The position numbers were made by a program, and so were the translations under genes. Positions 34,701 through 44,726 of a DNA stretch of 64,000 nt are shown here, one piece after another. A model generated the notes under the pieces. It was not told the DNA's origin and did not search any database. It worked only from the letters and a program-made list of their open reading frames with translations. The first letter of the stretch is position 1, and every line of letters begins with the position of its first letter. Source of the stretch: Cannabis sativa (taxonomy: Eukaryota > Streptophyta > Magnoliopsida > Rosales > Cannabaceae); the NCBI RefSeq assembly GCF_029168945.1, contig NC_083602.1, positions 61,772,600 through 61,836,599 of the forward strand. The letters run 5' to 3'.

Positions 34701-34843
34701 CTGCACATGGTTTAGCTAAGTATGCTCTCGAGTTGGATGAAGATGTCTGTTGGATGGGTGAAATCCCAAATCCTATTTTCTCTGTTATTGTAAACGATTG
34801 CCAGTTTTAATAATAGTGAAATTTCTCAAAAAAAAAAAAAAAA
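31756..34843 (+). mobile_element. 5'-truncated L1-type LINE
   Basis: About 3.1 kb between perfect 15-bp target duplications, ending in 16 A residues (34828-34843). It keeps the RT and RNase H part of ORF2 but lacks ORF1 and the endonuclease, as is usual for LINE copies where reverse transcription stopped early. At the 5' junction a 21-base stretch occurs twice, 27 bases apart (31754-31774 and 31781-31801). The open frame and exact duplication point to a fairly recent insertion. Confidence 0.96.
31811..34810 (+). CDS. LINE ORF2 fragment: reverse transcriptase, zf-RVT, RNase H
   Basis: 999 residues open from the first Met; the coding match begins a few codons earlier, so this Met is not the native start. 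Reverse transcriptase motifs: DFRPISLCNVIYK near 117, motif A LDMSKAFD with Asp194, motif B RQGDPLSP (252-259), motif C FADD (299-302). A zinc-binding zf-RVT segment follows (WNLTLPSKIKIFAWR... CSLCNNAWESIGHAMFNC, about 660-720). The C-terminal RNase H (RVT_3 type) keeps Asp852, Glu893 and Asp917; the last acidic site reads His966 (NQAAHGLAK), a change common in plant LINEs. With no endonuclease domain it could not start insertion by itself. Expression is not evident. Confidence 0.93.
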   Translation: MTDVITSYFGALFSATTVNAEALQHVLAAIPTSVTAEMNNSLVKPFTSDEIYNALKTINPDKSPGCDGMSAMFYHNYWSIVGDVVTKVVLGILNEGCSMESINKSLITLIPKIKSPKGMGDFRPISLCNVIYKIISKALALRFKEVLPAVISETQSAFLSNRLITDNILVAFELIHHLKHKTRGNRGYSALKLDMSKAFDRVEWFYIQEVMLKMGFHSTWVSLIMGCLSSTSFSFMLNGEEVGHVKPTRGLRQGDPLSPYLFLICSEGLSRLLHSEEENHNLRGLKLTRHAPSISHLLFADDSLLFCEATNSSAIAIKKVLDIYHEASGQLLNTAKSVMSFSPNTLQSAQNFFHQTLGMPISDCHERYLGLPAFSERDKKEMFSDVKERIWQKLHAWNEKLFSVGGKEVLLKAVVQSIPTYAMSCFRLPTTFCTQLESMMANFWWGSTKDGSKIHWKSWKLLCKSKFEGGMGFRSFVHFNKALLAKQAWRIFEMPNSLLSRLLKHRYFSNNTFLEARLGHSPSLTWQGIHWGRELLIEGLRYKIGNGFNVLAGEDKWIPGNNVFTPVSYNGPPNLPVSYFITEQREWNLSLLCEHFQPIDVDRIVSIPLCYFPSNDRYIWHHTTTGMYTVNSGFHLAENLAIGHESSGSATHSEWWKHFWNLTLPSKIKIFAWRVLQNALPVATALSQRKVINSATCSLCNNAWESIGHAMFNCTTARKVWRETKFTIDHSNAHNMDNGDYLIHLSTLHSKQDFELLVCTMWAIWHNRNKVTHGGVSRPSHAIASFAVTHLERFINSKTKQHQGSASIVTSATVSTSSLAPEIAPVDRLQQNNTRHSSWLPPSPTGLKLNVDAAVNHELKILGIGAVIRDHFGNVVAALSKPVQGCFRSDEMEAKALFHSLNWVMQMPLSLSHIETDALRVSSALNSSSRNLSSFNDLIIDISCLLSFFSGVTISHVKRNANQAAHGLAKYALELDEDVCWMGEIPNPIFSVIVNDCQF

Positions 34844-34858
34844 GTCTAAATTACTGAA
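34844..34858 (+). repeat. LINE target site duplication, right
   Basis: gtctaaattactgaa, identical to 31741-31755, directly after the poly(A) tail. Confidence 0.95.
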
Positions 34859-36518
34859 AGTAAATTTAAGGTTTTATTCAGTTAACAGTAGATATTATTT
34901 ATACACATATTATGTTTATATTAGTACAATTAATATTATTATTTAAAAATTATTTTTAAAATTTAGTTTAAATTTAAATAAAATTATAAAAATAAACATA
35001 AAATATTTTTGAAAAATAAAAAATATTATAAATTTTAAAATAATTTATATATTTTGAATTAATAATTTGACACATGTATAAATATTTATATATAAATTGT
35101 CTATATTAATAATTAACTCTAAAAGTTAGATATTACTTTAAACTACAAACAATTTAATAATTTGGTGAATTTTAGCTTCAAGCTTAAAAAAAAAAACTCA
35201 ATCATGTATATGTCAATATTCTTATACATTTTAACTTAAATTACCAAATAACAATTTAATAACTTGGTCTTCGTGATGCTAATGCATACAATTAAGTTTT
35301 TGTCTTTTAATTATAAACTCACCTTTAGCACGTGCCTTGGTCCCAATTGATTGAGATTAACACCAAGAGTTATGTCGTGTGAGAGTTTGTACATATTACC
35401 TTTTTTTTGTGAAGAGCACGAAGATCAACACAATGTCAAATGCCCAAACTCCAATGTCGCATTATGCTTTATTTAAGTTTATCTCATCATTCCAAACAAA
35501 AGCTACACCAATAAATTCAAGGACTAATGCTTAATTAATTATAAATAATGGACTTCCAAATTTTGAATTCGAGCCCTTCACTTGGTAATGTATTTCATAC
35601 AAATCTGGAAATTTATGTTGTACACTTCATAAAGGGTTGTTCTATTAAACTAGAAAAGTTTGTACTTTTATTTATTTATTTTTTTTTTTGTATGATCGTA
35701 TACGTTGTATCTATTTAAGATTATCTATAAATTTTCAAAAAATTAAAATGCCAAAAATAAGATTCAAATGTGTACAACAAAAATATTTAAATCTTATTTT
35801 CGGTATTATAAACTGTTCAGAACTTTTTTAAAAATTTACAAGTAGTTATAAATAACTATAATGTACACGATCGTAAGAAAAAAATATTGACTATAAACTA
35901 CTTCTAGATGCTTTTTTAAGCAAAGACAAAGCTAGGAAGGACTAGATGAGGCAACTGCCTCACGTCAAATTTTGAAAACTTAGAGCATTTTTAACCACAC
36001 TATCTACTTTTTAGCCATATTTTAGCTGAAATAGCTAAGAAAAAGTTAAAATAAAGAGCTTTTTTTTATTATTATTTTTGCTCCAATCATGCTTTTTATT
36101 TTAATTAGTTTTTTTTTATAATTTTAATAATTCTTTATAATTTAAATTTGTCAAATTTTAAATTAATTCAATAAAATAATAAAAAAGTAATAATGCTTTT
36201 GATTTAAAATACTATTACAAAAATTTAGTAAAAAAGTTGAGAGCTCTCTATAACTAGAGAGCTCCTTATCCATTCTCTATGATAGGGAGCTACTTTTTCT
36301 ATGGTTGGAGCTTATTTTTTGTAAGCTCACTCCCTATTTTAGCTAAAGAGTGTGTTTAGAGAGTGTTATCCTAAATTTTTTCCACTTAACAGAGCATGTC
36401 TACGTGGCCATTATCAGCGCCACGTGGCAGTACAACTCACCCACAAGGACGTTAAGTCAGCACCCTAGCCAACGGGGGGTCCTAGCACTCAAACGGGACA
36501 ACGATCTATAGACCAGCC
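34859..36518. other. AT-rich intergenic DNA with possible MITE
   Basis: No gene seen. 35985-36375 may be an old MITE: it opens gagcatttttaaccacactatc, closes with a loosely inverse phrase (tttagctaaagagtgtgttt), and contains a perfect 10-bp hairpin (gagctctcta-taac-tagagagctc, 36241-36264). 36390-36518 is GC-richer and unidentified. Confidence 0.4.
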
Positions 36519-38405
36519 TGTTGGGTTTTGTGCCCTAAATAAAACCCTTTACTGTCTGATTAGTTATCAATTTAAAAAATTTGAAGTGATTTATGTTTGC
36601 ATGAATTTTACATGCTTATGGTTTAATATGTTTTAATATATGCACAAAATCTATTAAGTCCAGAACATATATTTATTCACAATTACAGTATTGTCAACAC
36701 AGTGGAATGTGATTGTGATTATATGATTCAAAAGACTAAGTCCCTTTTTCATCAGTGTTTTGGATTTACACTGATGTGATAATCAGCGATGATGTGTACT
36801 CACACTTGGAGTAAGTGTTATGTTCTTTCCAAGACATTGGTAAAGTATACTAGTTTCGAATGTATGGAGTATACATTGGACTGGACTGATATTGAACTTA
36901 GTTAAGATATTATAAACTTACCGTTGTATCTTTCCAAGTCAATATCAGTAGTTGATCTTAGATTAAAAGAATCTAAATCCTGATATGGTTAGGCTCAACT
37001 CAGGAGTGTTATTCATGTTCTTTGATTCATTAGTTAAGCCTACTTTTGGGTCAGGTGATACGTATATTTTGGGAACATGATAGTATGATCGAGTGGGAGC
37101 GCTGAACATAAATATGGAATCTATAGCTTCTACTGGTGTATAGAAGTCAAGTGATGATTCCCTTCGAGCTTAGCTAAATAGAAGTAAATGGATGAGCTCT
37201 TGTTTCAGTGACTAATTCTTAGATCACTAAAACATCATTTACAGGTAGCTAAGTGTTTTAAGGGGCCAAATACATTGAGGGGTGAAAACGGTAAATTTAT
37301 CTCATCTCGATGTAAATCATCTATATAAAGGATCTTTGATCACATTAAGATTATAACGATAGTTAAATGAGATAGCATATCTATATCGTGAAACATATAG
37401 AATGCTCTATATAAGTCTAAGAGTGCAATTCTAAGTTCTAAGAGTGGATTCAACAAGGAATTAATAAGTAGGGATTTGTAAATTCGGTTCACTTATTGAA
37501 AGCTCAGCATATAGATCTATGGTCACCATTCTAGTTGACACCATACTGCTTGTAAGACTCAATAATTGATTTATAATTAATCAATTATAATTCTATAGAT
37601 AGACTATGTCTAATCTGTGAATTTTCACTAAGCAGGGATAAAATTGTAAAGAAAAGAGATTCTAGGTTTATTTATTAATTAAGAGACTCTATATGTCTAA
37701 TTAATAATTATATTAAATGACAATATTATTTAATAATCTATTTTAGTTATTAAATAATTAGTTTTGGCATTTAAATGGTTAGAATTGGAAAATTGGCATT
37801 TTTGAGAATATAGAAATAAAAATTGTGAAAACTGTAAAATCCAAGTAAGGCCCAATAACACCTATGGTCGGCCACTTGATAGGCTTTTTCCAATTAATAT
37901 TGTCATTATTTTAATGCCAAATAATTACTAACCTAAAACTAGTAGTTGCATATAAATAGAAAGTGATGGCTCAGTCAAATAACAAGTTTTTCAAGCTTTT
38001 TGTCAAAAAATCAAAGATTGCCTTTTTTTAGAAAAACTGAGCCTTCCACTTTCTCTCTCTATAGCCGACCCTACCTCTCTCTCTTTTCCTCTTCACAATT
38101 TCGAAACCTTAGTGATAGAGTAGTGCCCACACACAGCAAGTGGTACCTCAATCATAGATTGGAAGACTGTGAAGGATCACACACAAAGAGAAGGACATTC
38201 GGGCTTAGATCTTGATAATACTCTGCGACAGAAAGGATACAAGGGTTAGAGATCTGAGTGGAAGGAGACATTATTCCGCTGCCATCAATGTAAGGTTTTC
38301 TTAACTTTATATGTGTTTAATTATCGTTTTAGAAAGTTCATATTTAGGGTGTTAAACAACATACTTGTGAGTAGATCTAAGATCCTGGTAAAATAAATTC
38401 CAACA
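36519..38405 (+). repeat. 5' LTR of plus-strand gag-only element
   Basis: 1,887 bp, TGTTGGGTTTTG...TTCCAACA. TATAAATAG at 37951-37959 is the likely promoter box. Confidence 0.92.
37951..37959 (+). promoter_or_regulatory. LTR TATA box (TATAAATAG)
   Basis: Conserved in position in all four LTRs of the family. It is followed by gaaagtgatggctcag, also conserved. Confidence 0.7.
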
Positions 38406-38407
38406 AC

Positions 38408-38420
38408 TGGCCTCAGAGCC
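38408..38420 (+). other. Primer binding site variant
   Basis: TGGCCTCAGAGCC, two bases after the 5' LTR, identical to the nested sister. It is a two-base variant of the common tRNA-iMet site. Confidence 0.75.
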
Positions 38421-38639
38421 ATGGTAATTGATTTGCTTGCAAGAAATTTGGACTTAAAACGATTTGTATGTGATTTGGATGGTTTTATGTTGTTTTGCGT
38501 GTTATATGATGATTGATTGATGTTTGTGAATTTTCGTGAAACATAATTGAAATTCTATTTCTGGAATTATTTTTATTAGATAGTTTGGAAAAAATTAAGC
38601 AATTTACTTTTTTACAGAACTCAATTTTGATTTTATTTG

Positions 38640-38870
38640 AATTAGTTATGAATTTTTGAAAATCAGAAAAATATCGGGATGGTGCAACTGACCTACGCGC
38701 GCGGATGAGGGGCAATCCTCGGACAGCACGCGCTCAAACACGATTTTTGTCTGAAATCGAGCCTTGCGCACGCGGAGAGGCTGCATGCAGCCTCCTGCGC
38801 CGAGGTTCTTCGGTCGAGCACTTCCCCTTGTGCGCGCGGACAGTATGCAATGCATACTGTTCGTACCACT
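38640..38870 (+). other. GC-rich leader segment with two palindromes
   Basis: A GC-rich island in an AT-rich leader, just downstream of the primer site. It contains a perfect 18-bp palindrome gaggctgcatgcagcctc (38777-38794) and a 10-bp inverted repeat acagtatgca-a-tgcatactgt (38840-38860). Not shared base for base with the sister, which has another palindrome at 26160-26171. Three short frames here are shadows. Confidence 0.6.
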
Positions 38871-38899
38871 TGCAAATTTTTTCGTTTTCTTCGATTTTT

Positions 38900-41560
38900 C
38901 ATGCTATTTCATGGAATTAACTTCCGATTTTTTGTGTAGTTTTGTATTTTGATGTTTACTTTTAAATTTTCAAATCTAATTATCAGAAATAAATTAATTT
39001 GAATTTTTAAAATTAATTTTAGATATTAGTGTAATTTGAATCTGAAAAATGGTAAGAATCTATCTTTTTGCTTAATTTTTTATCTTATTTTTAAAATTTG
39101 ATTATTATATCTTATTTTTAAATTTAAGATCAGATATTAAATTTTTTAAATTAAATATTTTTTTTTAAATAACTTGACCTTATTTAAATTTAAAATAAGA
39201 TAACTATAATCATGATATTTTGAATAGAAATAAGATATTTTGCTAACTTGTAAATTTTGTTATTTTATTTATTTAAATTAAATTATAAAATCAGAAAAAG
39301 ATATTAATTTATTTTTTTTATTTTATTGGATATTTAATTTATAAAATAACAATAAATTTTTTAAAAGTGGTTAGCAAATTTTGAAATGATATTTAGGTTA
39401 GTTGAAACCTAATTTTTCAAAATTGTAGGTTTAATTTTAAATATTATTTTATTTTATTTTAAAAATTCGAAAATATTTTTTTTATTTATTAATTATTATT
39501 TTTTCGAAATTTAATTATTTAAAATTAAATAAATCCTACACCCAACTATCCAGTTCATCTTGTTGCAGGAGTATGTGTTTTAGTTTATGTGTAAGTTTTA
39601 TAAAACCTATTATTGCTTGATCTAAATTATCATGGTTAACTTGTTGACAGATCCAATGATCTGATTTTAACCCATGGTTCAATTGTCATCAGGTCAAGTA
39701 AATAATTTGTAACAGGTAAATTTACATTCTTCTTTCATCTGTGTATGACCTAGTAACATGATAGGGTCCATCCAAATCTGTGTGCCTGTGTGAGCCTATA
39801 TGTTTATTTTATTATAGATGCATATAGGTTGTTGCTAAATAAAATGTCACACCATGATAGATTTTATTTAGGTCCATTTAGTTTTTGGACCTATTCAATT
39901 AATAACAGTTATTTATTTTAAGGTTAAATTCCTCTCTTTTGGGCCTTGTGTGAGAGTTGGGGGCCAATAGAAGTGGGTACGACATACTGAACGCAGCTCC
40001 CCCTCACATGAACTACCCCAATTGTGAAGGCCCATTTGCCTGATTTAAATAACTGTGCTAGGTTAATTAAATTAGTTTAACCTAATAAAATTGATTAGCA
40101 ACATAATTAACTTTTAAAATATATGAAATTTATTTTCATTTTAATATTTTAAAGTTAATTTTAAGAAAAACACTCTTAGTTTTTAGATATTATTTCTAGA
40201 CAAACTATTTGTATTTTTCTTGAATTTAATTAAATAAAGAATTTTTAACTAACTAGATTCTTTCTGAAGCTTATTTATTAAATATTCTTATTTAAGTTAT
40301 AAATTAGTTATTTTAACTGATTTTTCTTATTTAACTTAAATTTGAATATTTTTTGAATTTAAAATTAAGTTGAGGAATTCTATGAATTAGTTATTGAAGA
40401 TTCTTGAGATATTTTTTAAGTTAGTTTTTAACTTAAAATGGAATATTTTTCAAATTAAGTGGTTACAACTTAATTTTTTATATTTAATTAAATTTAAATT
40501 TGAAAATATTTAAGTTTTAGATTTTTCTACAACAACTTAAATTAGATATTTTTCAATTTTTTTTTTTGAAAAGATACTTAGTTGAAATAAGATATTTTCT
40601 AGATAGTTATTTCTAGACTACTTATTATTTCTAATATTAAATAGGAAAATATTATACATTGTGAAATTAATTATTTAAATAATTAATTTTTGTACAATCC
40701 AAGTTAAGAATATTTTTCCTAGTATTAAACTAGAGATTAATAATTAAGCCTTCTCTACACTTAATTATTTATTTCTTGAATTTAGTACATTTAATTAAAT
40801 TGAAAAATTAAATATCTAAGTTGATTTTCATCATGATACTTAAATAATTTTTTTCATGACACTTAATTAAATAGAAAATTATTTTAAGTTGAAATTTATT
40901 TTTTCAACTTGAATTTAAATAATTTTCAAAATATATTTTATTTATTTTATTAATCAATTTCGAAATTGCATTTAATTATGCAAGATGATTTTTAATTTAT
41001 CTTGAAAAATAGATTAAGTTGTAAATTAATTATTTATTTTAATTAATTTTTGGACCAACTTAAATCAATGATTTTTTCATTTAGTGATTAATTTAAAATA
41101 AACGAATTAAATATATTATTGGAAATTGAATTAATTAGTCAAAAAGAAAATCTAGATAGGTGATATTTTTGCTTGAAGTATTTTTTCTAAGTAATTATTA
41201 TTTAAGTATTTCAAAAATAGTATAGTATTATACTTTCTTTTTCAAAATACAATAAATATATTCTTATGAAAATTTAAATTTGAGTTGCAAATTAATTTAA
41301 ATTAATACAACTTAAATTAAATAATTTTCTTAATATTTATTGGAAGATTAATACTAAGATGGAAATAATTCAATTTATTTTCATAACCATCTAAGTATAA
41401 TTTTATAAATATTAAATTAAAATCTATTTAGAGTTTTATTCTAAATTTGATATTTAATGAATATATAAATATATATATTATAAATAATAAAGAAAATACA
41501 TTTTAAATAATGAGCTTTATTATTGTTAAGATATTCGATCTCCATTGTTGGTTTTACATA
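38900..41560. other. AT-rich leader of plus-strand gag-only element
   Basis: No coding sequence seen. It follows the same order as 23216-26150 on the other strand, including a conserved GC-richer patch at about 39940-40040. Confidence 0.6.
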
Positions 41561-41569
41561 GCTTTTGTT

Positions 41570-41905
41570 TTAGTGAGTAATCCTCCCTAATGGAGGAACG
41601 TTCATTAGCAAGTTAGCACCGTTTAATCTCGAAAGATAAGTAGTTTTGTAAGTGTTTTATATGGTATTGATCACCCTAATGGTGGCGACTGTATTTGACT
41701 TACAAAATATGAAACAATGGTGGAAGCTCATAAGATAGAATAGCCTTGACTCTCGCCTAAACGGGACAACGCTGGATTCCAATCTTGATCGAATAAAAGG
41801 TTACTAGAATGTTTAACATTTTAGATGAGCTGACAACTCTATTCAATGGATGGTAGCTTTGACTCTCGCCTAAACGGGACACTGATATCAGTTTGTTGAA
41901 AACCT
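41570..41905 (+). other. Conserved structured leader upstream of gag
   Basis: Matches 22860-23215 (minus) closely. Two copies of a 23-base motif (core TCTCGCCTAAACGGGACA) lie at 41746-41768 and 41859-41881, 113 bp apart, the same spacing as in the sister. A hairpin cctcc-ctaat-ggagg lies at about 41581-41596. Position between primer site and gag is where LTR elements carry packaging signals; that role is inferred. Confidence 0.7.
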
Positions 41906-42044
41906 TGGAAATTATTTAGGATTGTATTTTTTTAGTATTTTCTCTTATCATTCCTACTTGCTATGTGCTTATAATTTCTGAATTGGATTTTGTGTTAAAC
42001 CATAATTGATTTGTATTTATTATTTTGTAGTATCCTGTATAGCC

Positions 42045-42929
42045 ATGTCAAATCCCATGTTATCACTCTTGACTGAAAATAAGCTAAATGGATCTAACTT
42101 CCCAAAATGGAATGAGAACATTAATATTGCTCTCATAGGAGAAAGGGCCTTGTTTGTGTCAACTGAGCCATCTCCTGAACAGCCGGGTGACAATGCAACC
42201 AAAGGTGTTAAAGAAAAGTTCGAGCGTTGGCAGAATGCTAACAATAAAGCTCGATACTTCATGCTTTCCAGCATGGTTGACACCCTTAAAACAAGGTTTG
42301 CAAAAACCGACACGGCTGCAGAAATTATGACGCAGTTAACTGAGCTATTCGGTATGGCATCTATTCAGTCTCGCTTTGACGCGACTAAGAAGTTCATCAA
42401 TGCACGAATGGAACCCCATCAGAATGTGCGTGATCATGTTCTCCTAATGGCAAGTTATTTCCAGGAAGCCCAGAATCATGGTGCTGAAATGGATCACACT
42501 ACTCAAGTAAGCCTTATCTTGAATAGTCTGACTCTAGCTTTTCTGCCTTATACATCAAATTATGTCATGAATAAAAAGGAAATAGACTTTCATGAGTTAG
42601 TCAATGACCTTCAGACATATGAAAATTTGATTGGAGGACCCAAAAAGAAAGGGAGTAAACCTCACAATTCTGGAAATGGTAATAGGACGGTTAAACCTGA
42701 GGCACATGTGGCCTGTGCTTCAAGACCCAAGACAAAGAAGAAGTGGAAAAATACCAAGAAGCAAGCCAAAGCTGTTAAAACAGTTCAAAACAAAAAGGTT
42801 GCTGCTACTGGTGATGCACTAAAAGGAAATTGTTTCTACTGCAATGAGAAAGGCCATTGGAAACCCCAATGTCCTAAACTTCTTGCAAAGAAACAAGGTA
42901 TTTCTTTCTATAAACTTGATGAGTTTTAG
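42045..42929 (+). CDS. gag: copia-type Gag (UBN2/DUF4219-like), intact
   Basis: About 294 residues from MSNPMLSLLTENKLNGSNFPKW, chosen because it matches the usual copia Gag start; an upstream in-frame ATG at 42006 would add 13 non-conserved residues. Features in order: the N-terminal L-x-G-S-N-F-x-K-W motif typical of DUF4219; the capsid-like UBN2 region (ARYFMLSSM, LTELFG, MASYFQEA, LILNSLTLAFLPYTSNYV); a lysine-rich linker; one zinc knuckle (CFYCNEKGHWKPQC, CX2CX4HX4C) that binds RNA; and a short tail to TAG at 42927-42929. It ends before protease, so it would be made alone as a Gag protein. The same gene is broken in the nested sister. Confidence 0.92.
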   Translation: MSNPMLSLLTENKLNGSNFPKWNENINIALIGERALFVSTEPSPEQPGDNATKGVKEKFERWQNANNKARYFMLSSMVDTLKTRFAKTDTAAEIMTQLTELFGMASIQSRFDATKKFINARMEPHQNVRDHVLLMASYFQEAQNHGAEMDHTTQVSLILNSLTLAFLPYTSNYVMNKKEIDFHELVNDLQTYENLIGGPKKKGSKPHNSGNGNRTVKPEAHVACASRPKTKKKWKNTKKQAKAVKTVQNKKVAATGDALKGNCFYCNEKGHWKPQCPKLLAKKQGISFYKLDEF

Positions 42930-42985
42930 TGAATTATTATCCAATTGGATTATTGATTCTGGACTAACTTTGTTTATTTGTTTTT
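42930..42985 (+). pseudogene. copia protease stub (WIIDSG)
   Basis: Directly after gag, in another frame, the sequence reads NWIIDSGLTLFIC. The WxxDSG core is that of copia aspartic protease (Asp codon 42955-42957), where DSGAT followed by His and Cys is usual. The next residues do not continue as protease. A last trace of the lost pol gene. Confidence 0.6.
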
Positions 42986-44711
42986 CTTCTTATTATAGCC
43001 CAAGCTACTTGAACTCAGATGCTATCTTAGTGAGTTGGATCGGAAAGCTGGACAAAGGGATGAAGATCGTCCAAGATGAAGATGAAGCTCATTTATTTAT
43101 TTATTTTTGAATTAATTGTTTTAGTTTAAAAACAATTTGGATTTCGAATTTTAGTTTGGGATTTTTATCCCTGTTTTTCTCATAATGTTGCAATACATTT
43201 TTTTTATTATTATTAATTATTTATTTTTAATTACAAATAAATTGTAATTTATGAGATTGAGCTTCACTTGCTTTATCTTACACCACAATTACCAATTATA
43301 TTTATATGTTTGTATGTGTAAGTGTTTTTATTATTGGTACAAATTCTATAATATTTACAACTCTTCATAGAGTTATATTACATAAACACTAGAAATTATT
43401 TCTATGTTTATAAATAATTGTTAATTCTAATACAATTATTAAGAATTTGTTTAATAAAAGGATCTTTTGATCTGATAGGGGTGGAGAAAAGTTAAGAAAA
43501 CTATGCAGTTCAACGATCTTTTATATCTAATGAACTCTGGATTATATTCAACTCCACATAATTTCTATAACACTTAGAGAATCATGATCTCTATAACCTT
43601 TAGGGGTGGATCATAATCTCTATATGCTTAGGGGTGGACTTTAGTCCACAGTACCCTGTGTAACACATATTTTCTTTAAACATGGAAATAATATAATGAA
43701 TTAGCTATTATCAGTATAAATCCTTGATCTTGTTTCTATGTTCCAGTTTAGTTTTACTGTTGTAGTAAATAATGATACCGATAAAGTTCTTTCATAATGT
43801 ATCACACTACCTTAATTGAGTGGGAGAATTTTAAAATTCTTTACCCATCTTTATTTAGTTGACACTTGTGATAGGAACTTAAGAACACTACTGAAAAGCA
43901 AATCTAACCATTCATGTGGATAGAAATAACTTACCAGAATTATGAGAATAAGATAGAAAAATTCTTGCATAGTCTATTCGAATGACTTGAGCCAAGATTC
44001 TTAATCCTCATAACATTTTATGGTATCTTAATTTGATTACTTAATCTCTAGCAAGTATTTTTCACTTCAAATACTAGTATGCTATGTTGAATTTTTAGTC
44101 TTAAAAGAAACTTATAGTTTCAGACTAATACAATAAGTCACAACTAGATATTTTTCTCCAAACAATAAGAGGTTAAAAGTATTATTTAACCAGACATCTA
44201 CTATTAAGTGGGAGCTATCTGAGATGTAATCAAATAAGGAACGTTAGAAGATACTTAAGAAAGATTTATGAAAGTGATCCATATGTTAGATATTAAAGAA
44301 CTGTATATCAGTTATCCTTATATCTACCCCAACTCATTCAAGATTTTGAGATGGTGGTTACTCTGGGGGTGGAGGAGTTATTCTATAATAATTCAAGCTC
44401 TACCAGAGAAGATTTAGAACTTTGTAAATTCGAAATTACCAGATAGTTATTTTTACTGAAGAAAATTCTACACTGTATTATCTCAATTCCAAATTTTAAA
44501 ATATGAGAAATATGTCTTCTGTTTATTCAGATGTACTTTAAAAACTGTAAGGATTTCAGTATCCCTTGATGAGTAAAGCATATAGTAAAGGATGTTTCAT
44601 AAATGTATTTATGAACTTATTTTCGGAAGTTTGGGTGGATTCAAATATACTACACTTGATCTGAAGATCAAGACAACAGATTGATTGAAATGCACAGTTT
44701 GTTTTATGTTA
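42986..44711. other. Non-coding 3' region of gag-only element
   Basis: No pol sequence. Short aggggtgga motifs recur (near 43479, 43602, 43629 and 44367). The nested sister has the same motif as tccacccct near 20390, 21120, 21150, 21190 and 21310. Confidence 0.65.
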
Positions 44712-44726
44712 GTGCAAGTGGGAGTT
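44712..44726 (+). other. Polypurine tract of gag-only element
   Basis: gtgcaagtgggagtt directly before the 3' LTR; same bases in the sister. Confidence 0.7.

Noticed and set aside
38646..38952. Several short frames with Cys/Arg-rich peptides
   Set aside because: They fall in the GC-rich leader on both strands and overlap each other; the palindromes explain the composition.
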